DNA from: Eutreptiella sp. 'Long Island Sound 2002'
Taxonomy: Eukaryota; Euglenozoa; Euglenophyceae; Eutreptiales; Eutreptiaceae
Direction: 5' to 3'
NCBI GenBank assembly: GCA_964036045.1
Contig: OZ038379.1
Location: 105,912,025-105,976,024, forward strand
Length of the DNA stretch: 64,000 nucleotides
The notes under the pieces are model-generated. The model was not told the origin of the DNA, ran no database searches, and was given only the letters and a program-made list of their open reading frames with translations. Position 1 is the stretch's first letter. Each line of letters starts with the position of its first letter. Positions 31,308 through 42,119 of the stretch are shown here, in pieces. Both the position numbers and the translations under genes were made by a program.

Positions 31308-32446
31308 TTAGGGCCACCCCCGCTGGCAGGTCCGCCCTCTCCCCCCCCCCCCCCCGTCATCTTGTCGGCTGCGGTCTGCACTGGACTCGGCGGCGGTTTC
31401 TGCATCCCTCCAACCCCCGAGGACTTCCTCTGGACCCACATCCTTTTCCCGCACACAGAGGGCCAGAAGCTCCCGCGGGAACATGTCTTTGAGGGATACA
31501 ACCCTCCACTCCCACTCCATGCCCTCTCGCGCACCGAGCCACGGCAGCTCCACGTTGTCTGCCATGATGAAATCGTCTGGGGCGTCGCCATAGTAGGCCG
31601 CCACTGACTCTCACATCCAACGACCCAACCAGGGGAGCCATATGACCGGTAAACTCAACCAGCGCAACGCCGCCGATCCACCCTCTTCCACGCATGCCAC
31701 CGCGCGTGGGCGCTTGCACAGCCGCTGAGGGCGAGGGCCATGACCATTTGGAGGTAGGCGGCCCCTTGAAGGCGGAAGTGCTCCAGCGGGACCGCTAATG
31801 TGGATCCCTCTCGGTCCAACCATCGCAGCCATGCCCTGCCGTAGATCCCCAGCTTCCTGCGGACCAAGTGTGGGTCACACTTAACGGTGTTAAACCCCCG
31901 GCCCCTTGCGCGGGAACCCCCGCGTCTGATGGGGGCTGCCTCGCCGACCCGCAGTAGGCACGTGAACGATAGGACTGCTATCCCATATGCCGTCCAATGT
32001 GCCCTGCCCTCAGAGGCCCTAGCCAAACTCCTAAGCTCCTCTAGACGTGCGTAGGGGCGGGCCACCGCCAGAGATGTGGCCCACTTTGTGCACCTCCATA
32101 CCGTGCCGGTAACAAATTCCGGCAGCCATCCCATTTCTTCCAGTGCGCGCATTGCTGATACCGCCCCCACGAGGAAGCTCCTGGAATACCCCAGGCCCCA
32201 TAGCTGGAACAGGTACCTACAGGCTTCTGTCTCGAGGCCATCGATCGGCTTGTATCCGACCCAAAGTGCCAATTTCTTGTAGTGGGTACAGTACATACCC
32301 ATGGTGCTCTTCGCCCAGGAGGATGCTCGCAGGGCATCCTCGGAGGTGACCTCATCCTCTTTCCACGGCCATCTCCAGGCTGCCCATGCTAGACGCCAGA
32401 CCACGTCGTCCCCATCCCAGAAGTTGGTCGGCTGCAACAACACCAC
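31308..32446 (-). pseudogene. DIRS copy 2 tyrosine recombinase
   Basis: Long frame 31655-32446 with SSWAKSTMGMYCTHY, SFTCLLRVGEAAPIRRG (first catalytic Arg) and SAHARWHAWKRV (H-x-x-R). The frame then shifts; the Tyr-bearing part (YYGDAPDDF) is in 31308-31604. Closely parallels copy 1. Confidence 0.8.
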
Positions 32447-32495
32447 ATCTTGCCGTGACTCGATAACCTAGCACTCAAACCAGGCAGCGCCCCCA

Positions 32496-32658
32496 TCAGT
32501 CAAACGCCGGGCATTCATGAAACCAATGGTGTGTTACGCCTCTCCCCGCATTCTTGCAAGCCCGGCACGCCGTCACCGGCGCGCACGTCACATCCATTGG
32601 CTCCGCCCCGGGCTTGGTCGTGTACAGCCTGCCGGCTCCCTCGACCTTGAACTTTGCC
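32496..32658 (-). pseudogene. DIRS copy 2 gag C-terminus (zinc knuckle)
   Basis: Encodes KFKVEGAGRLYTTKPG and CRACKNAGRGVTHHWFHEC, ending TGA at 32496. Similarity to gag stops at 32,658, next to a run of nine T on the plus strand. The 16 bp at the break recur at 51,580-51,595. Confidence 0.85.
32643..32658. repeat. Target-site duplication, left copy
   Basis: GACCTTGAACTTTGCC on the plus strand; 14 of 16 bases match 51580-51595. Lies directly beside the poly(A) end of the 18.9-kb block. Confidence 0.8.
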
Positions 32659-32667
32659 TTTTTTTTT
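32659..32667 (-). other. Poly(A) end of the inserted block
   Basis: Nine A on the minus strand, placed between the block and the target duplication, as expected for a retrotransposed polyadenylated RNA. Confidence 0.7.
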
Positions 32668-32903
32668 ATCAAATAGGCCAGTTCATAATGTGCCATGCGC
32701 CACTGTGGGCCAAGTTCACTGCAGAGTACGGATTTCGGCAAAGCCAGGGTGTGCATACGGGCTACAGCTCACGACTGCGCCCCCAAGGTTTCCCGTTGGG
32801 GTGGTTGTGGTCATGTCAGTGGTATTTCCCACTCGTTTGGATCCAAGTGCGTTTTGTGTCGTTTTGGTAGAGGTTGCAATGGGACCTCCCACAAGGTGGG
32901 GTC

Positions 32904-34883
32904 TCAATGTTCTCGTGGTCGTTCACGTATGAGGTATATTGTCTGTCGTGCTTGTCGGGTTGTGTGCCAGTATTGTGTTGTCTTATGTTTGCATTCGTCA
33001 TTGTACCACTGTGTCATGTTCACCATGGGCTCCTGTTGGCGCCACATGTAGTGCGCTTGCCGTAGGTGATGGTCCACCAGCTTGTTGGTTTCAGCGCACA
33101 TCTTCTGGTATGGCCTGCAAATCAGCAGCAATGTTTTCGCGTCTACATACCACGTCATTGTGTCGTATTTTGCCTGCTCGTACCATTGTCCGCGTACCTG
33201 GCACATGTGTGTATGTGTGTTGTGCAGTCGTTGTGCTGCCATCTGTTCTGTGATCAGTGTGGTCACTAGCATGTAGTAGTCTGTTTTGGCAGTTAGTGTG
33301 TTGGTGTAGTACGCCTGCAGTGTGCATAGGTGTTGTCTTGTTACCACAGCAGCGTGTTCGCTGTGGTATATGTCGTGAGATCGCTGTGCGTGCTCCCGTG
33401 CCAACTTGTTGGCGGTCGTTTTGTGATGCTCCCACCTCTGTGCGGCAACGCTGAGCCGCCGGCGTTTCTGGGTTTGTTCTCCCTGGGCTGTGTCAGTAGC
33501 GCGCATTCTTGTTAGCCATGCCACCGCATCGTTGTCGTTTGCAGCGCGCCCATCACGAATCCATTGGCCGGGGTCTACAGGCTCCGTCGTTTCGACCTCG
33601 GTCCTACGTTTTCTCCTCGTGCCGCTCCGCATGGGCGCTCCGACGTGGTTACGTAGGTTTTGTGGCGTTTCTCGCGGAGGCAGTGCTTGTGCAACATACT
33701 TTGTCGGCCACAGGGGTGACGGTGGCAGGTGTGGTGTTGGGTCTGCGAGTTTCCGACTTTGGGTTTGGACAGCCTGTATCATGGGAAGCTGAAATAGGCC
33801 TACCTCCGTCCGTGGCTCGTGGCTGGTGGCCGTTTGCTGCCATTGGTAGGTGTGTTGGGCCCAATCAGTCCAGCTCCTGCGCCACAGGTCCCAGAACTCG
33901 CACCAGGCGTGACAGTACGCCAGTCTTGACTGCACTTATGCTCTGTGTTGTTGGCCACATTGGGAGCATAGGGTGGGTGTCCTCTCCCAAGGGGCTCCTG
34001 TTCCCCACCACCTTACCTGTCCCCACAGCCATGGGGTCCACGCGTTTCGTCTGTAATGTTTCATGGGGAGCCAGCTCACCCAGTGCACCTCTGGTGTTTG
34101 TTTTTGTCTACGCACTTGCATAATCCATGCCTTGGCAAGCGTGGGCATGATTTGTCCGATGATGACAATATCATGGGGTTGTGGTTGTTGGGAGTCCATG
34201 GGCAGGTTGTCGCCCATATTGGCAAGGACATCGGAGTGGTTGTTCCCCTGAATGTCCTGGTAGTCGTTATACGTGGTGGCTTGCTCAAGGATACGGTGTC
34301 CCGGAGTCCAGCGTATCGTCGGTCGCTTCGAAGAGGTGTTGTGGTACCCTATGTCATGGTAATCCTGGTCTTTGACTACCCCTTTTCGTTTTATAGGTGT
34401 GGCTTTAACCACACTTTGGTTGTCGAGTATGATGTCGTCCCCTCGTTTGGCCAGTTCAGAAGCCAGCGCGCATGCGATTGTCTCGGCCTGATACACCTGC
34501 CGGGGGCCGTGCACCCGAAAAGCTGCGCGGTAGTTTCCGTTGCAAATGCCCCCTCCCGCTCGTCCGTGTCGTTTCGACCCCTCAGTATACCACCTCGTGG
34601 TGGTGGGTTCTCCCGTGTGGTGTATGGTGATCCCATGGATCTTCTGTTGGTGGGGTATTGTCTGGTAGACCTCGTGGGTTTCCTCTCGGGTTGGTTCGTC
34701 CGGCGGGTTCATCCATCTATAGTCCAGACGGTTGGTAGCCGGCCGCGTTTTCCCCGTGTGTGTCTCCTGGTCCTCCTCCGAGCTCTCCGAGTCAGATAGG
34801 CCCGCCGACAGGGGGCGGTGTTGCGTGGGTTGGGATATGCGCTGACCCACCGTGCCCCCTAGGGCTCGGACAACGTCGATGTA
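32904..34883 (-). pseudogene. LINE copy B RNase H, zinc motif and C-terminal helical region
   Basis: RNase H in 33939-34850: YTEGSKRHGRAG (Asp of the usual DG replaced by Glu), QAETIACAL, LDNQSVVK and HSDVLANMGD. Then CSQCGQQH, an in-frame TAA at 33936-33938, and CHAWCEFWDLW, together the zinc motif seen in copy A. The tail is Arg-rich (RRKRRTEVE, QKRRRLS) and then helical with many His/Tyr/Gln. The loss of the first Asp and the stop inside the zinc motif suggest it is inactive. Confidence 0.75.
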
Positions 34884-36293
34884 TTAATATTGGGTTGTGG
34901 TGAGCTGTTGTGTGGGGCCGTTGTTTTGCAGCTCTTGCTGCCCCAGTGTGACCCATCGGGTGACGTAGGACCACCTCAATTGACGTAGGCCTAGTCCCCC
35001 GTGGCTGAGGTTGGTGGTCATTCGGTGCTTGTTCATTTGTTGTTCTATCCCGGGTGTGTTCCTGGTGTACTGTAGGAGTATGCCGTCCCATAGAGGCATC
35101 CGTGTTCTCTTCCCGAGGAAAAGTCCCCTGTAGGTCCATCGAGGAATGAGGACGGCGTTTATGATGGCTACCTTCTCGTAAGCGTTAAGCGGTAGGGTCC
35201 TGTACGCCACTATGTCGTGGTGCAATTGTGCGGTAACCATGTCCCACGCTCTATCTTCTTGTGTGGGATGGGCTAGCACGTGACCCAGATACGTCCATAT
35301 GGGTGGCCGCACGGGGATAAGTTGGTGCCGCCATGTGTTAGGTTCTAGGTTATAGTCCTTACACCAGTGGTATACTTCTGTTTTGTCCTTATTGAAGCGT
35401 AGCCCCATTGTGTACGCCACTTCGTGGAGTGTGTCTAGGGTGTGTAGTAGCGATTCCCTCGTGGCTCCGCGCACCGCGATGTCATCAACGAACACTTATA
35501 GGTGGGCTCCCGGGCAACGCTCTTTGGTTTCCCGTAGTAGTATGTCGTAGTATAAGAGAAAAAGTGTTGGGGAGAGGGGGCAACCCTCTTTCATGCCCCT
35601 GGTGGGACGTATGGGGAGGTCCCGTCCGTGGAGGGTCAATACGGCCGGTGTGTGCCGGTAGATCTCCCCAAGCATCCGTACGATGTTTTGTGGTGCCCCT
35701 GCCTCGTTGACGATCCCAGCCAGGATTGGTCGAGGGACTGAGGGAAATGCTTTGGCTACGTCAAGGAGGGCCACGTACCCGTCTTGTGTGTGTAAATCGT
35801 TGAGTAGCTTTGTGGCTAGGGTCGTGGTGTTTCGGCCGTGTATGGCGCCGTGTTGTATGTCTAGTAGTCCCGGGGTCATGGCTCTAGATATACGCAACAG
35901 GAGGAGACGTGTGAGTATGCTATATATGGCTCTGGATACGTAGATCGGCCTGTGGTTTTGTGGGTCATGGGGGTCTTTCTTTTTATAAATGAGCACTACC
36001 CTGGACTGCAGCCAGGCCACTGGGATGTTTTGTCCGTTCCAGGCTGCGATGATTGCCTGGTACAATTGTTGTTGTATGTGGTTAGGTAGGTGCCGGAGCG
36101 GATGCGGAGGTACACCATCGGGTCCTGCTGATTTGTTCTTTGGTGCCCGCAAGCACCTCAGGTACTCCTCGTATGTTGGGGTTGTGGTGTTCCATGTGTG
36201 GTGGCGTACATGTTTCCGTATTAGTCGTTGGCAGGCGTCATCGTCGTATGTTGGGTCGCCCGCAAAGTGGTTACAGGACGTGTTGTGTTCCAC
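34884..36293 (-). pseudogene. LINE copy B reverse transcriptase
   Basis: SAGPDGVPPHPLRHL, VALLDVAKAFPS (motif A), GMKEGCPLSPTLFLL (motif B), then a TAA at 35496-35498 immediately before VFVDDIAVRG (motif C DD) and TYLGHVLAH. A thumb segment (EKVAIINAVLIPRWTYRGLF, cf. copy A AQIVNSVLIPRWVYKSLF) runs to TAA at 34884. The frame stays open beyond that stop into RNase H, as in copy A. Confidence 0.85.
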
Positions 36294-37520
36294 CTATTGG
36301 AGGCTGCGGCGTGTCTTGTGCTATGAGCCCGGTGCGCCACCTGTTGACCATTTTATAGAAGTAACCGGATATGTGCACTGCTGCCCGGCGGAGTTTGCCG
36401 ATTTGTTTCCGTATGTGATGCTCTTGTGCCTCCCCGTATTCGCGTAACCGTGCCGTGGGATCCGAGGTTTCCAACCAGGTCGCTGTGGTTGGCGTCTTGC
36501 GTGTGGATTGCCGTGGTCGTGCCGCGTGTGCGATAGCCGACAGGATGCGCCGTGCTGTGTATAGGGGTGGGTCGGTGTCCTTTAAGGGTAGGGTGGATAT
36601 GGAGTTGGTAAAGCGTTGGAAGTGTGTGGTGTACCACCTCGAGACCGTGGGCTGCGGTTTTTTGCGGGGTGGGTCGGGGGCCCCTATCCTCCAGCGGATT
36701 CCAAGCAGGACCAGTGGTCCGATATGGGCATTTGTATTGTGTCATAATAGGTACAGGGTATGTTGGGTATTTGTTGCCTAATCAATATGGCGTCCAGGCG
36801 ACGTGGTCGTCCCTGCCTTGGTATGCGGGTGTAGTATTGCCGGGGGTCGGGCGGCTAGCTACTGGCGTGTAATGGGTCGAGGAACAGGGTGTTGGCTAGG
36901 TCTTCCTGCCACAGCCGTGTGGGGTGTGACGACCATATGTCGTCATTGTAATCCCGCATAATAACGTCATATGGTTGGATGGACTGCAGAAAGAGGTCTA
37001 CCTCTTGCTTGTCTTGGCGGTTGAATTTGGAGTACACGCACGCTATGGTCCGGCGGGGGCTATTGGGGAGCTGCAGCCTGGTGGCCCCTGCTAGTCCGTT
37101 AGGTGAGTATATCGTTTCGAGGACGTGGGGGACCACAGTGTTGCGGACGATAAATGCCACTCGTGGTTCATTCCCAGGTGCAGCGTAGCACTTGTAGTTG
37201 TTGTTGAGTGTTGTTGTGGCTGCCTCCGGCATAGGGAAGCTCGGGCGGTATTCTTGAATGCCGCAGAAGTCGATTCGGCACTGAGTGATGAGGTGGAGGA
37301 CACTGGCCTAGCGTTGTAGGGTGACGGAGCCTTGTGCGCCTTGTATGTTCTAGGTGGCCAGTTTCATGTCGTGGTCCTATGCGTTGGTCGCGTCATCTAG
37401 GCTGTCGTACCGTCCATTTGTGTTGACCACCAGGTGCTGTGCGTATTCCTCTATGTCGAGTAGCGGGACCAGGGGTCCCGGCACGTTGCGGCAGTCGCGC
37501 CGGAGCTGGTATATCCTTCG
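36294..37520 (-). pseudogene. LINE copy B APE endonuclease and linker
   Basis: Endonuclease blocks FCGIQEYRPSF (Glu), VIMRDYNDDIW (cf. GDFND in copy A), a TAG at 36855, then RLDAILI and PISDHWSCL. The linker to RT reads in another frame (TVSRWYTTHFQRFTN, RKQIGKLRRAAVH), matching copy A's linker. A decayed endonuclease. Confidence 0.7.
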
Positions 37521-37544
37521 GTGTCCGGGGTTGGGGTGTACGTC
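37521..37544 (-). other. 2A-like motif (B-3, degenerate)
   Basis: Encodes DVHPNPGH after KWVLQCR. The final Pro is His and Glu is His, so skipping is unlikely; position matches A-3 of copy A. Confidence 0.6.
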
Positions 37545-37893
37545 CCGGCATTGGAGGACCCATTTGTTGTTGTACCGTGTGTTGTGGGGGCTGGTTACCG
37601 CTGTGGTGGATACCGGTGCACGGTAGTAGCGGCTTGGCACCCTGTGTTATGGGCGGTCAGGGTGTGGAAAAAGCAGGCGATATAGAGTAGTAGCAAGCAG
37701 GGCCGCCACATATGGTAGCTGCGAGGGGTTGGGCCCCGCTTATTGCCGTGCCGGTGTCGAAGAGGAGGGGTGTACCTCCTCCGTACTCTCCGTATCATAG
37801 GGAGCAGGAGTATTGGTCCTTCTGTATGTGCGTTGGGCACCAGGAGTAGGTGGAAGGCCATTATGGCGACGAAGGGCATGAGGAAAAGGCACC

Positions 37894-39474
37894 TCACTTT
37901 TTTCCTTTGCCCTGTGGGTTTTTTGACGGCCCCTTTCCTTTCCCTTTGTGTTTGCTGTCGGCGGTGAAGGCAGCTGTTTCGTCCGTTTGCTGGTTGGTTT
38001 GTGGGGATGTTGGTGTTCCCTTCTTCTTATTGGGCGGCGGCCGTGCCGTCTTTGTGGGGGTTTTTTGCGGTGTTTTGTTGTGGGCTTTTGTTTTCTCTGC
38101 CTGGTTTGGTGGTCGTGGGTGTGTGGGTGTGGGTTTGTCTGTGTTATTGGGTTGTTGGTCGTGGGGTCCATCCGTGTCCATGGTGTTCATGTGCGGGTGG
38201 AGGTCCGTCGGTGTCACGTGGTCTTTAGTATCACCGAGTTCGGTCATGATGGCCTCGTCCCAGTCCGCCACGTTGATGGGTTCAGGTTCCGCGAGGAGCT
38301 GTTTTTCCCTGTTGATTTCCCTGATGACTCGTTGTGGCATCATGTCTGCGCCCAGCTGTTCCCCTGCCTTCATGCGTCTCCGGAATGCCGCGTCGTCGCC
38401 CGTCTCCTGCGGAATTTTGTGTGCGAGCATCTGGTCGATGCGTTCGGTAACCTGTGTGTCGGTTTTGTCGTCTCCTAGTGTTATGTGTACGTATTCGCCG
38501 GGTGCCGCTCCGATGTACTGTCCGGCGCTGAGGGCCACCGCTGTGGCATGCTGGTATTGGAGTGAGGCATAGGTACAGCCTGCGTTACTCCACATGTTGG
38601 GTTCGGGTTTCCAACTGCTCCAACATCCAATGAAGGATGCCACAACTTTTGCTGTGTCGTCCCCTGCGCCTTGTGTCCACCCTACGAACACCGTCGTGGC
38701 GTCGCTTCTGGTTGGTTCGGGCGGCCGTTTGATGTCCCTGGAGCGACTTGTGGACTGTGTCCAGTTGTTGCGGTTGAGTATGACGTTGGTCATTACGTGG
38801 ACCAGTTCATAGGTTTTCATGCCCTTCAGTAGTTGGGCAATCAAGCGTCGGTCGGCGTCTGGGTGAAATTGTATTGGTAGGCGGTAGGAGTCTACTGGTC
38901 GCAAACCCTTGAGGAAGGATGCGATGCTCCTTTCTAGCTCCAGCTGCTCCCTGTCTATATCGTCTAAGATTTCCTGTACCGATGTGATTTTGATTTCTTT
39001 ATGTTCAATGTATTGTTGTCTCAGGATGTATAGGCTCTCGTAGTCGGTTTCAATGAGCCAGTAGGCTCCCGGATTTCCGGCGTTTTCCTCTTCCTGTTTT
39101 ATTGTTTGCAACGCCTGGGTTAGTCTGGGCAGTAGTTGCATGGGCAGGTTTAGTCTCCATGCGTGCGACCAACTTTGTCCCGCGGTGTGTTCTGAGGCGC
39201 ACTTCCACCGGAAGGTGTTGTGTGGGTCCTTGCTTGCTATGGTGGAAGCGACGTAAGACTGGTGTACGTTTATTCGTTTCATAAATGTGTCTCGTGTCCT
39301 AATGCCAGTTTCTGGCCGGCACTCAACCACTACCGTAGCTTTGGCTGGTTCTGATTGCAGTGTACTTGCACGGTCCTCCGGTCCCACCTGTATTGGTGTG
39401 CCCTTCGTGAGTGCGTAGGTTTTGTGTGCGGGCTCCTGTCCCATCTTGATAGTGTTGTCCAGGTGAAGGAACAT
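37894..39474 (-). CDS. LINE copy B ORF1-like protein
   Basis: 526 codons from ATG at 39474 to a TAA/TGA-type stop at 37894. Central part helical (LLPRLTQALQTIKQEEENAG, EILDDIDREQLELERSI), then GLRPVDSYRLPIQF, FVGWTQGAGDDTAK and a long Pro/Thr/Lys-rich basic tail ending KGKGKGPSKNPQGKGKK. No RRM or zinc motif is obvious. In-frame coding sequence extends upstream of the ATG past a TAG at 39509, so the listed start may not be the natural one. By position between 2A motifs it would be a separate product. Between it and the 2A at 37,521 lie about 350 bp with an uncertain Arg-rich frame. Confidence 0.7.
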   Translation of the reverse strand: MFLHLDNTIKMGQEPAHKTYALTKGTPIQVGPEDRASTLQSEPAKATVVVECRPETGIRTRDTFMKRINVHQSYVASTIASKDPHNTFRWKCASEHTAGQSWSHAWRLNLPMQLLPRLTQALQTIKQEEENAGNPGAYWLIETDYESLYILRQQYIEHKEIKITSVQEILDDIDREQLELERSIASFLKGLRPVDSYRLPIQFHPDADRRLIAQLLKGMKTYELVHVMTNVILNRNNWTQSTSRSRDIKRPPEPTRSDATTVFVGWTQGAGDDTAKVVASFIGCWSSWKPEPNMWSNAGCTYASLQYQHATAVALSAGQYIGAAPGEYVHITLGDDKTDTQVTERIDQMLAHKIPQETGDDAAFRRRMKAGEQLGADMMPQRVIREINREKQLLAEPEPINVADWDEAIMTELGDTKDHVTPTDLHPHMNTMDTDGPHDQQPNNTDKPTPTHPRPPNQAEKTKAHNKTPQKTPTKTARPPPNKKKGTPTSPQTNQQTDETAAFTADSKHKGKGKGPSKNPQGKGKK

Positions 39475-39509
39475 GATGGGTTTGGGCTGCAGGTGGTCGA
39501 CTAAGGTCT

Positions 39510-40925
39510 ATTGTTCTGGGTACCACTTGCGTACGGGGAATTTGCCGAATTGGTATACTCCTGTGACGTAGTGGGCTAGCGTCCGTAGTGGAGCACAATG
39601 GAGGCAATCCATGCGGTAGGTGTGCAGTGCTGTGGTATCTTGTCGGTCTGCTTCGTATGCCACGATAAGTTCGTTGGCCCCTGGGTCGCTGAGTGCACGC
39701 GGGATTTGGTCAACTCGTTCGTCCTCACTTCCCCGCCCCCTTCCGTCTATATGGCTGCACGTTGCATCCGTCGGTCATGGTTGCGGCGGGTCCCGGTTGC
39801 CTATGGTAGGAGTAGGTATGTCTTGCTCCGGATGTCTGGGTTCCCTTGATGGTCGGCTTCTGTGTGGACGGTGTACCGTTCCGCCTCGGCCATCTCCGAT
39901 ACCGTGTGTATACTGTCGGAGTCTGCCTCATGTATGACCGTCATGACGTTGCGCAACGTGTGTTGCGCAAATAGGGGGAGTTGGTACGTGTTCCTGTCAT
40001 ACCATACCCAATCTTGTGTCTGCCGCCTAATGTGTTCTATGGTCACCGCACGGTTGGGGTGTTTTATTTAGTACGCTTTCAGTCTGGTTTGTGCGTCGTA
40101 TATGACTAAGGCTTTTAGTGTTTCTTGTTTTGTTGTTGTCGGTGGTTGCTGTGGCGTTCCCGTATTGAGTTTCACTAGCTCTTCTATTAGCTGGTATTCC
40201 GTTCGTGTGTGTATGGGTAGTTTATCTAGGGGGTTATTGCCGTCTTCGTGGAATGGGTATGCCTGTGTGTCCTCCTGGGGGGGTGGGGGGGAGTAGCTAA
40301 ACCCGTCTGTGTGGTGGTCGGGGGGGGTGTTAGATTCCCCGTTCTCGGGGGGTTCCCGTGCCGTGTTGTCCTCTTGTGGGAGGTGTGGGATTGTCTCGAG
40401 GGTGCCCAGGGGATTTCCCTCTACATCCCCTGGGGCCTGATTGTCGGTATGTAGTCGGGATGTATTTCTTTCATACTTTTCCGCCAGGGTGCGCAGCATG
40501 CTGTGGGGTGGGGTGTTGTTGTCTAGGCCCGGGTTTGGTTGCACATTGCCCTCCTGTGTGGCATCTGGGACCCATTGGGTGCGCCGTGGATAGGTGACAT
40601 CCGGGGTGGCGTGTGGGTTTATATTGTGGTGCGTATGTCGTGGGTGGTCCACGTCCGTGACTGCTAGTATCCAGTCGGTGATGTCGTACTCCAGGAGTAC
40701 ATCATGCTGTAAGGGGTGGGCTAAGTACACCCATTACCGTATGGATATGGCCATTTGGAACCCATGTATTGTGTCCGTAAGGCCATGCAGTCCGTTCCTT
40801 GCGGTATGGTAGTAGGGGAGGTCATTCCTCAGGTGTACCTCCCACAGTTGGCCTGTTGTGCTGGTAATTTGTCTCCATACGTCGTATGCCAGCGGTATTG
40901 GCGGGTTGGGGGTTAAACTACACAT
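39510..40925 (-). pseudogene. LINE copy B region around second 2A motif
   Basis: Contains YDVWRQITSTTGQLWEVHL, an in-frame TAA near 40,737, WVYLAHPLQHDVLLEYDITD, the B-2 2A-like motif, and after it an acidic Pro/Asn-rich stretch and the SDSIHTVSEMAEAERY block that matches copy A 6613-6852. So this spans the end of the RING module and the start of the ORF1 module. Confidence 0.55.
40524..40547 (-). other. 2A-like motif (B-2, degenerate)
   Basis: Encodes NVQPNPGL after WVPDATQEG. The critical last Pro is Leu. The preceding W-x-x-D-x-x-Q pattern equals that of A-1 and B-1. Confidence 0.6.
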
Positions 40926-40935
40926 GGTGCTGGGA

Positions 40936-41295
40936 CGCAAAGCATAGAAGGTAAAAAATGGCAGGAAAATGCTGAGCATATTCCTCAAGATATTTGGGCA
41001 TGCTCGGCATTCATGCTCAGCAAATGGGACTCATATTGCTCGGTTGATCTCGGAAGTCCAAGCCAAAATATCTCTCGAGCTCCCCCGGCACGGTCGGCTG
41101 GGAAGCCCATGGAACATTCCTACCAATATCGGTTGCGTTTTGGGACCCGATCTGGCTGCCAAAACTTCCGAGCATCTTTCCAAGGGTTTTCGAAAACTTC
41201 CAAGCGGCGGACCGAAGCATATTGCATGCACGTCGGGGCATTCCTAAAATTGCCATCGGTAACGGGACAATATTGGTCTCTCTTCTAATGTACTA
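40936..41295. mobile_element. 360-bp MITE-like insert with 8-bp TSD
   Basis: Flanked on both sides by TGCTGGGA (40928-40935 and 41296-41303). Outer sequence belongs to LINE copy B, which would rejoin on removal. Ends (CGCAAAGCATAGAAG and CTTCTAATGTACTA) are weakly inverted. No coding capacity. An 8-bp duplication fits hAT-like elements. Confidence 0.7.
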
Positions 41296-41303
41296 TGCTG
41301 GGA

Positions 41304-41850
41304 ACCAGTGGTACATGTGATAGTCTGTGTACGTGAGTAGCTGGTTGTTGTATATTTGTATGTAGAAGTATGCATATGTTGGGTCAACCAGGGGTGGGGG
41401 GGGTACCCTCAGTTCCAGCATGCTGCGGCACTATGGGCATCTCAATAGTCGAGGGTCGTTGGCACAGGTCCGGCACAGCCTGCGCCTGGGGTCGCAACTT
41501 AGGCTTGTGTCTACAAGGCGGTCCAAACATATGGGGCAGTCCTCTTGGAGCCGTTCACTTGCCTCCACGTACCCAGTTTTGATGGCGGTGTTGTTGTTAG
41601 GTTGTTGGGGGAGTGGTGTCGCCCGTAAGGGCGGCGAAGGGGCGTCGTGTGTCTCTATCCCCGTGTCTCCTGCTGGTGTGGTTTGCGTTGCTTGGTCTAC
41701 TCTTGTGGGTGGGGTTGGTCCCGGGTTGGGCTCCGTGTCCCCATCCTGTGTCGGGTCGTGGACCCAGCTCGTTGGTCTGGGGTAGGGGCGGGTACGTAGA
41801 CGTTGTGTTTTGCGGATCTTTTTGTGTAGTGGACCGGCGACATGTTACGT
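41304..41850 (-). pseudogene. LINE copy B 2A motif and RING finger module
   Basis: After SWVHDPTQDGD the B-1 2A-like motif is followed by about 50 residues and then a RING finger at 41,428-41,538: DCPICLDRLVD, LSCDPRRRLCRTCANDP, LRCP-TAG-CRSM. Cys spacing is C-x2-C-x10-C-x6-C-x2-C-...-C-x2-C; the usual His of C3HC4 is Arg. The TAG (41431-41433) falls between the last two Cys, where RING fingers commonly have CPxC. Copy A has a matching module. RING proteins are mostly ubiquitin ligases. Confidence 0.7.
41716..41739 (-). other. 2A-like motif (B-1)
   Basis: Encodes DTEPNPGP after VHDPTQDG, a full match to D-x-E-x-N-P-G-P. Confidence 0.8.
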
Positions 41851-42119
41851 GATGTCCTTATAGGGCCGTTTCGGGCGCATGTTTCCCCGGGCTCCGGGCG
41901 TGTGTTGCTCGTCCCAGTGGGTAGTGCTCATGTGTCGTTTTGTCGCAGGTTGGTGGGCAGGTACGCTGATGGTACTTTTGACGTGCCATGTGTAGACGCC
42001 GAATTCGTGCGTGGTGTGTGCGTATTGTGTTCTAAAGAGGAGGGGGGGCATGAGGCAACGGATATTGGGCTCGCATACGCCCCCGTGTCACAGGCGCATG
42101 GTAATCACCACATTGTTCA

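Larger units (their letters stand above)
32668..42051 (-). mobile_element. 2A-bearing LINE, copy B (3' two thirds)
   Basis: Same family and module order as copy A: 2A, RING, 2A, ORF1, 2A, endonuclease, RT, RNase H, helical C-terminus. Stops: TAG at 41431, 39509 and 36855; TAA near 40,737 and at 35496, 34884 and 33936. The 5' part of probably the same element is at 46,050-50,565, separated by LINE copy C. About 235 bp between the last ORF (32,904) and the poly(A) would be the 3' UTR; I see nothing else in it. Confidence 0.75.
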
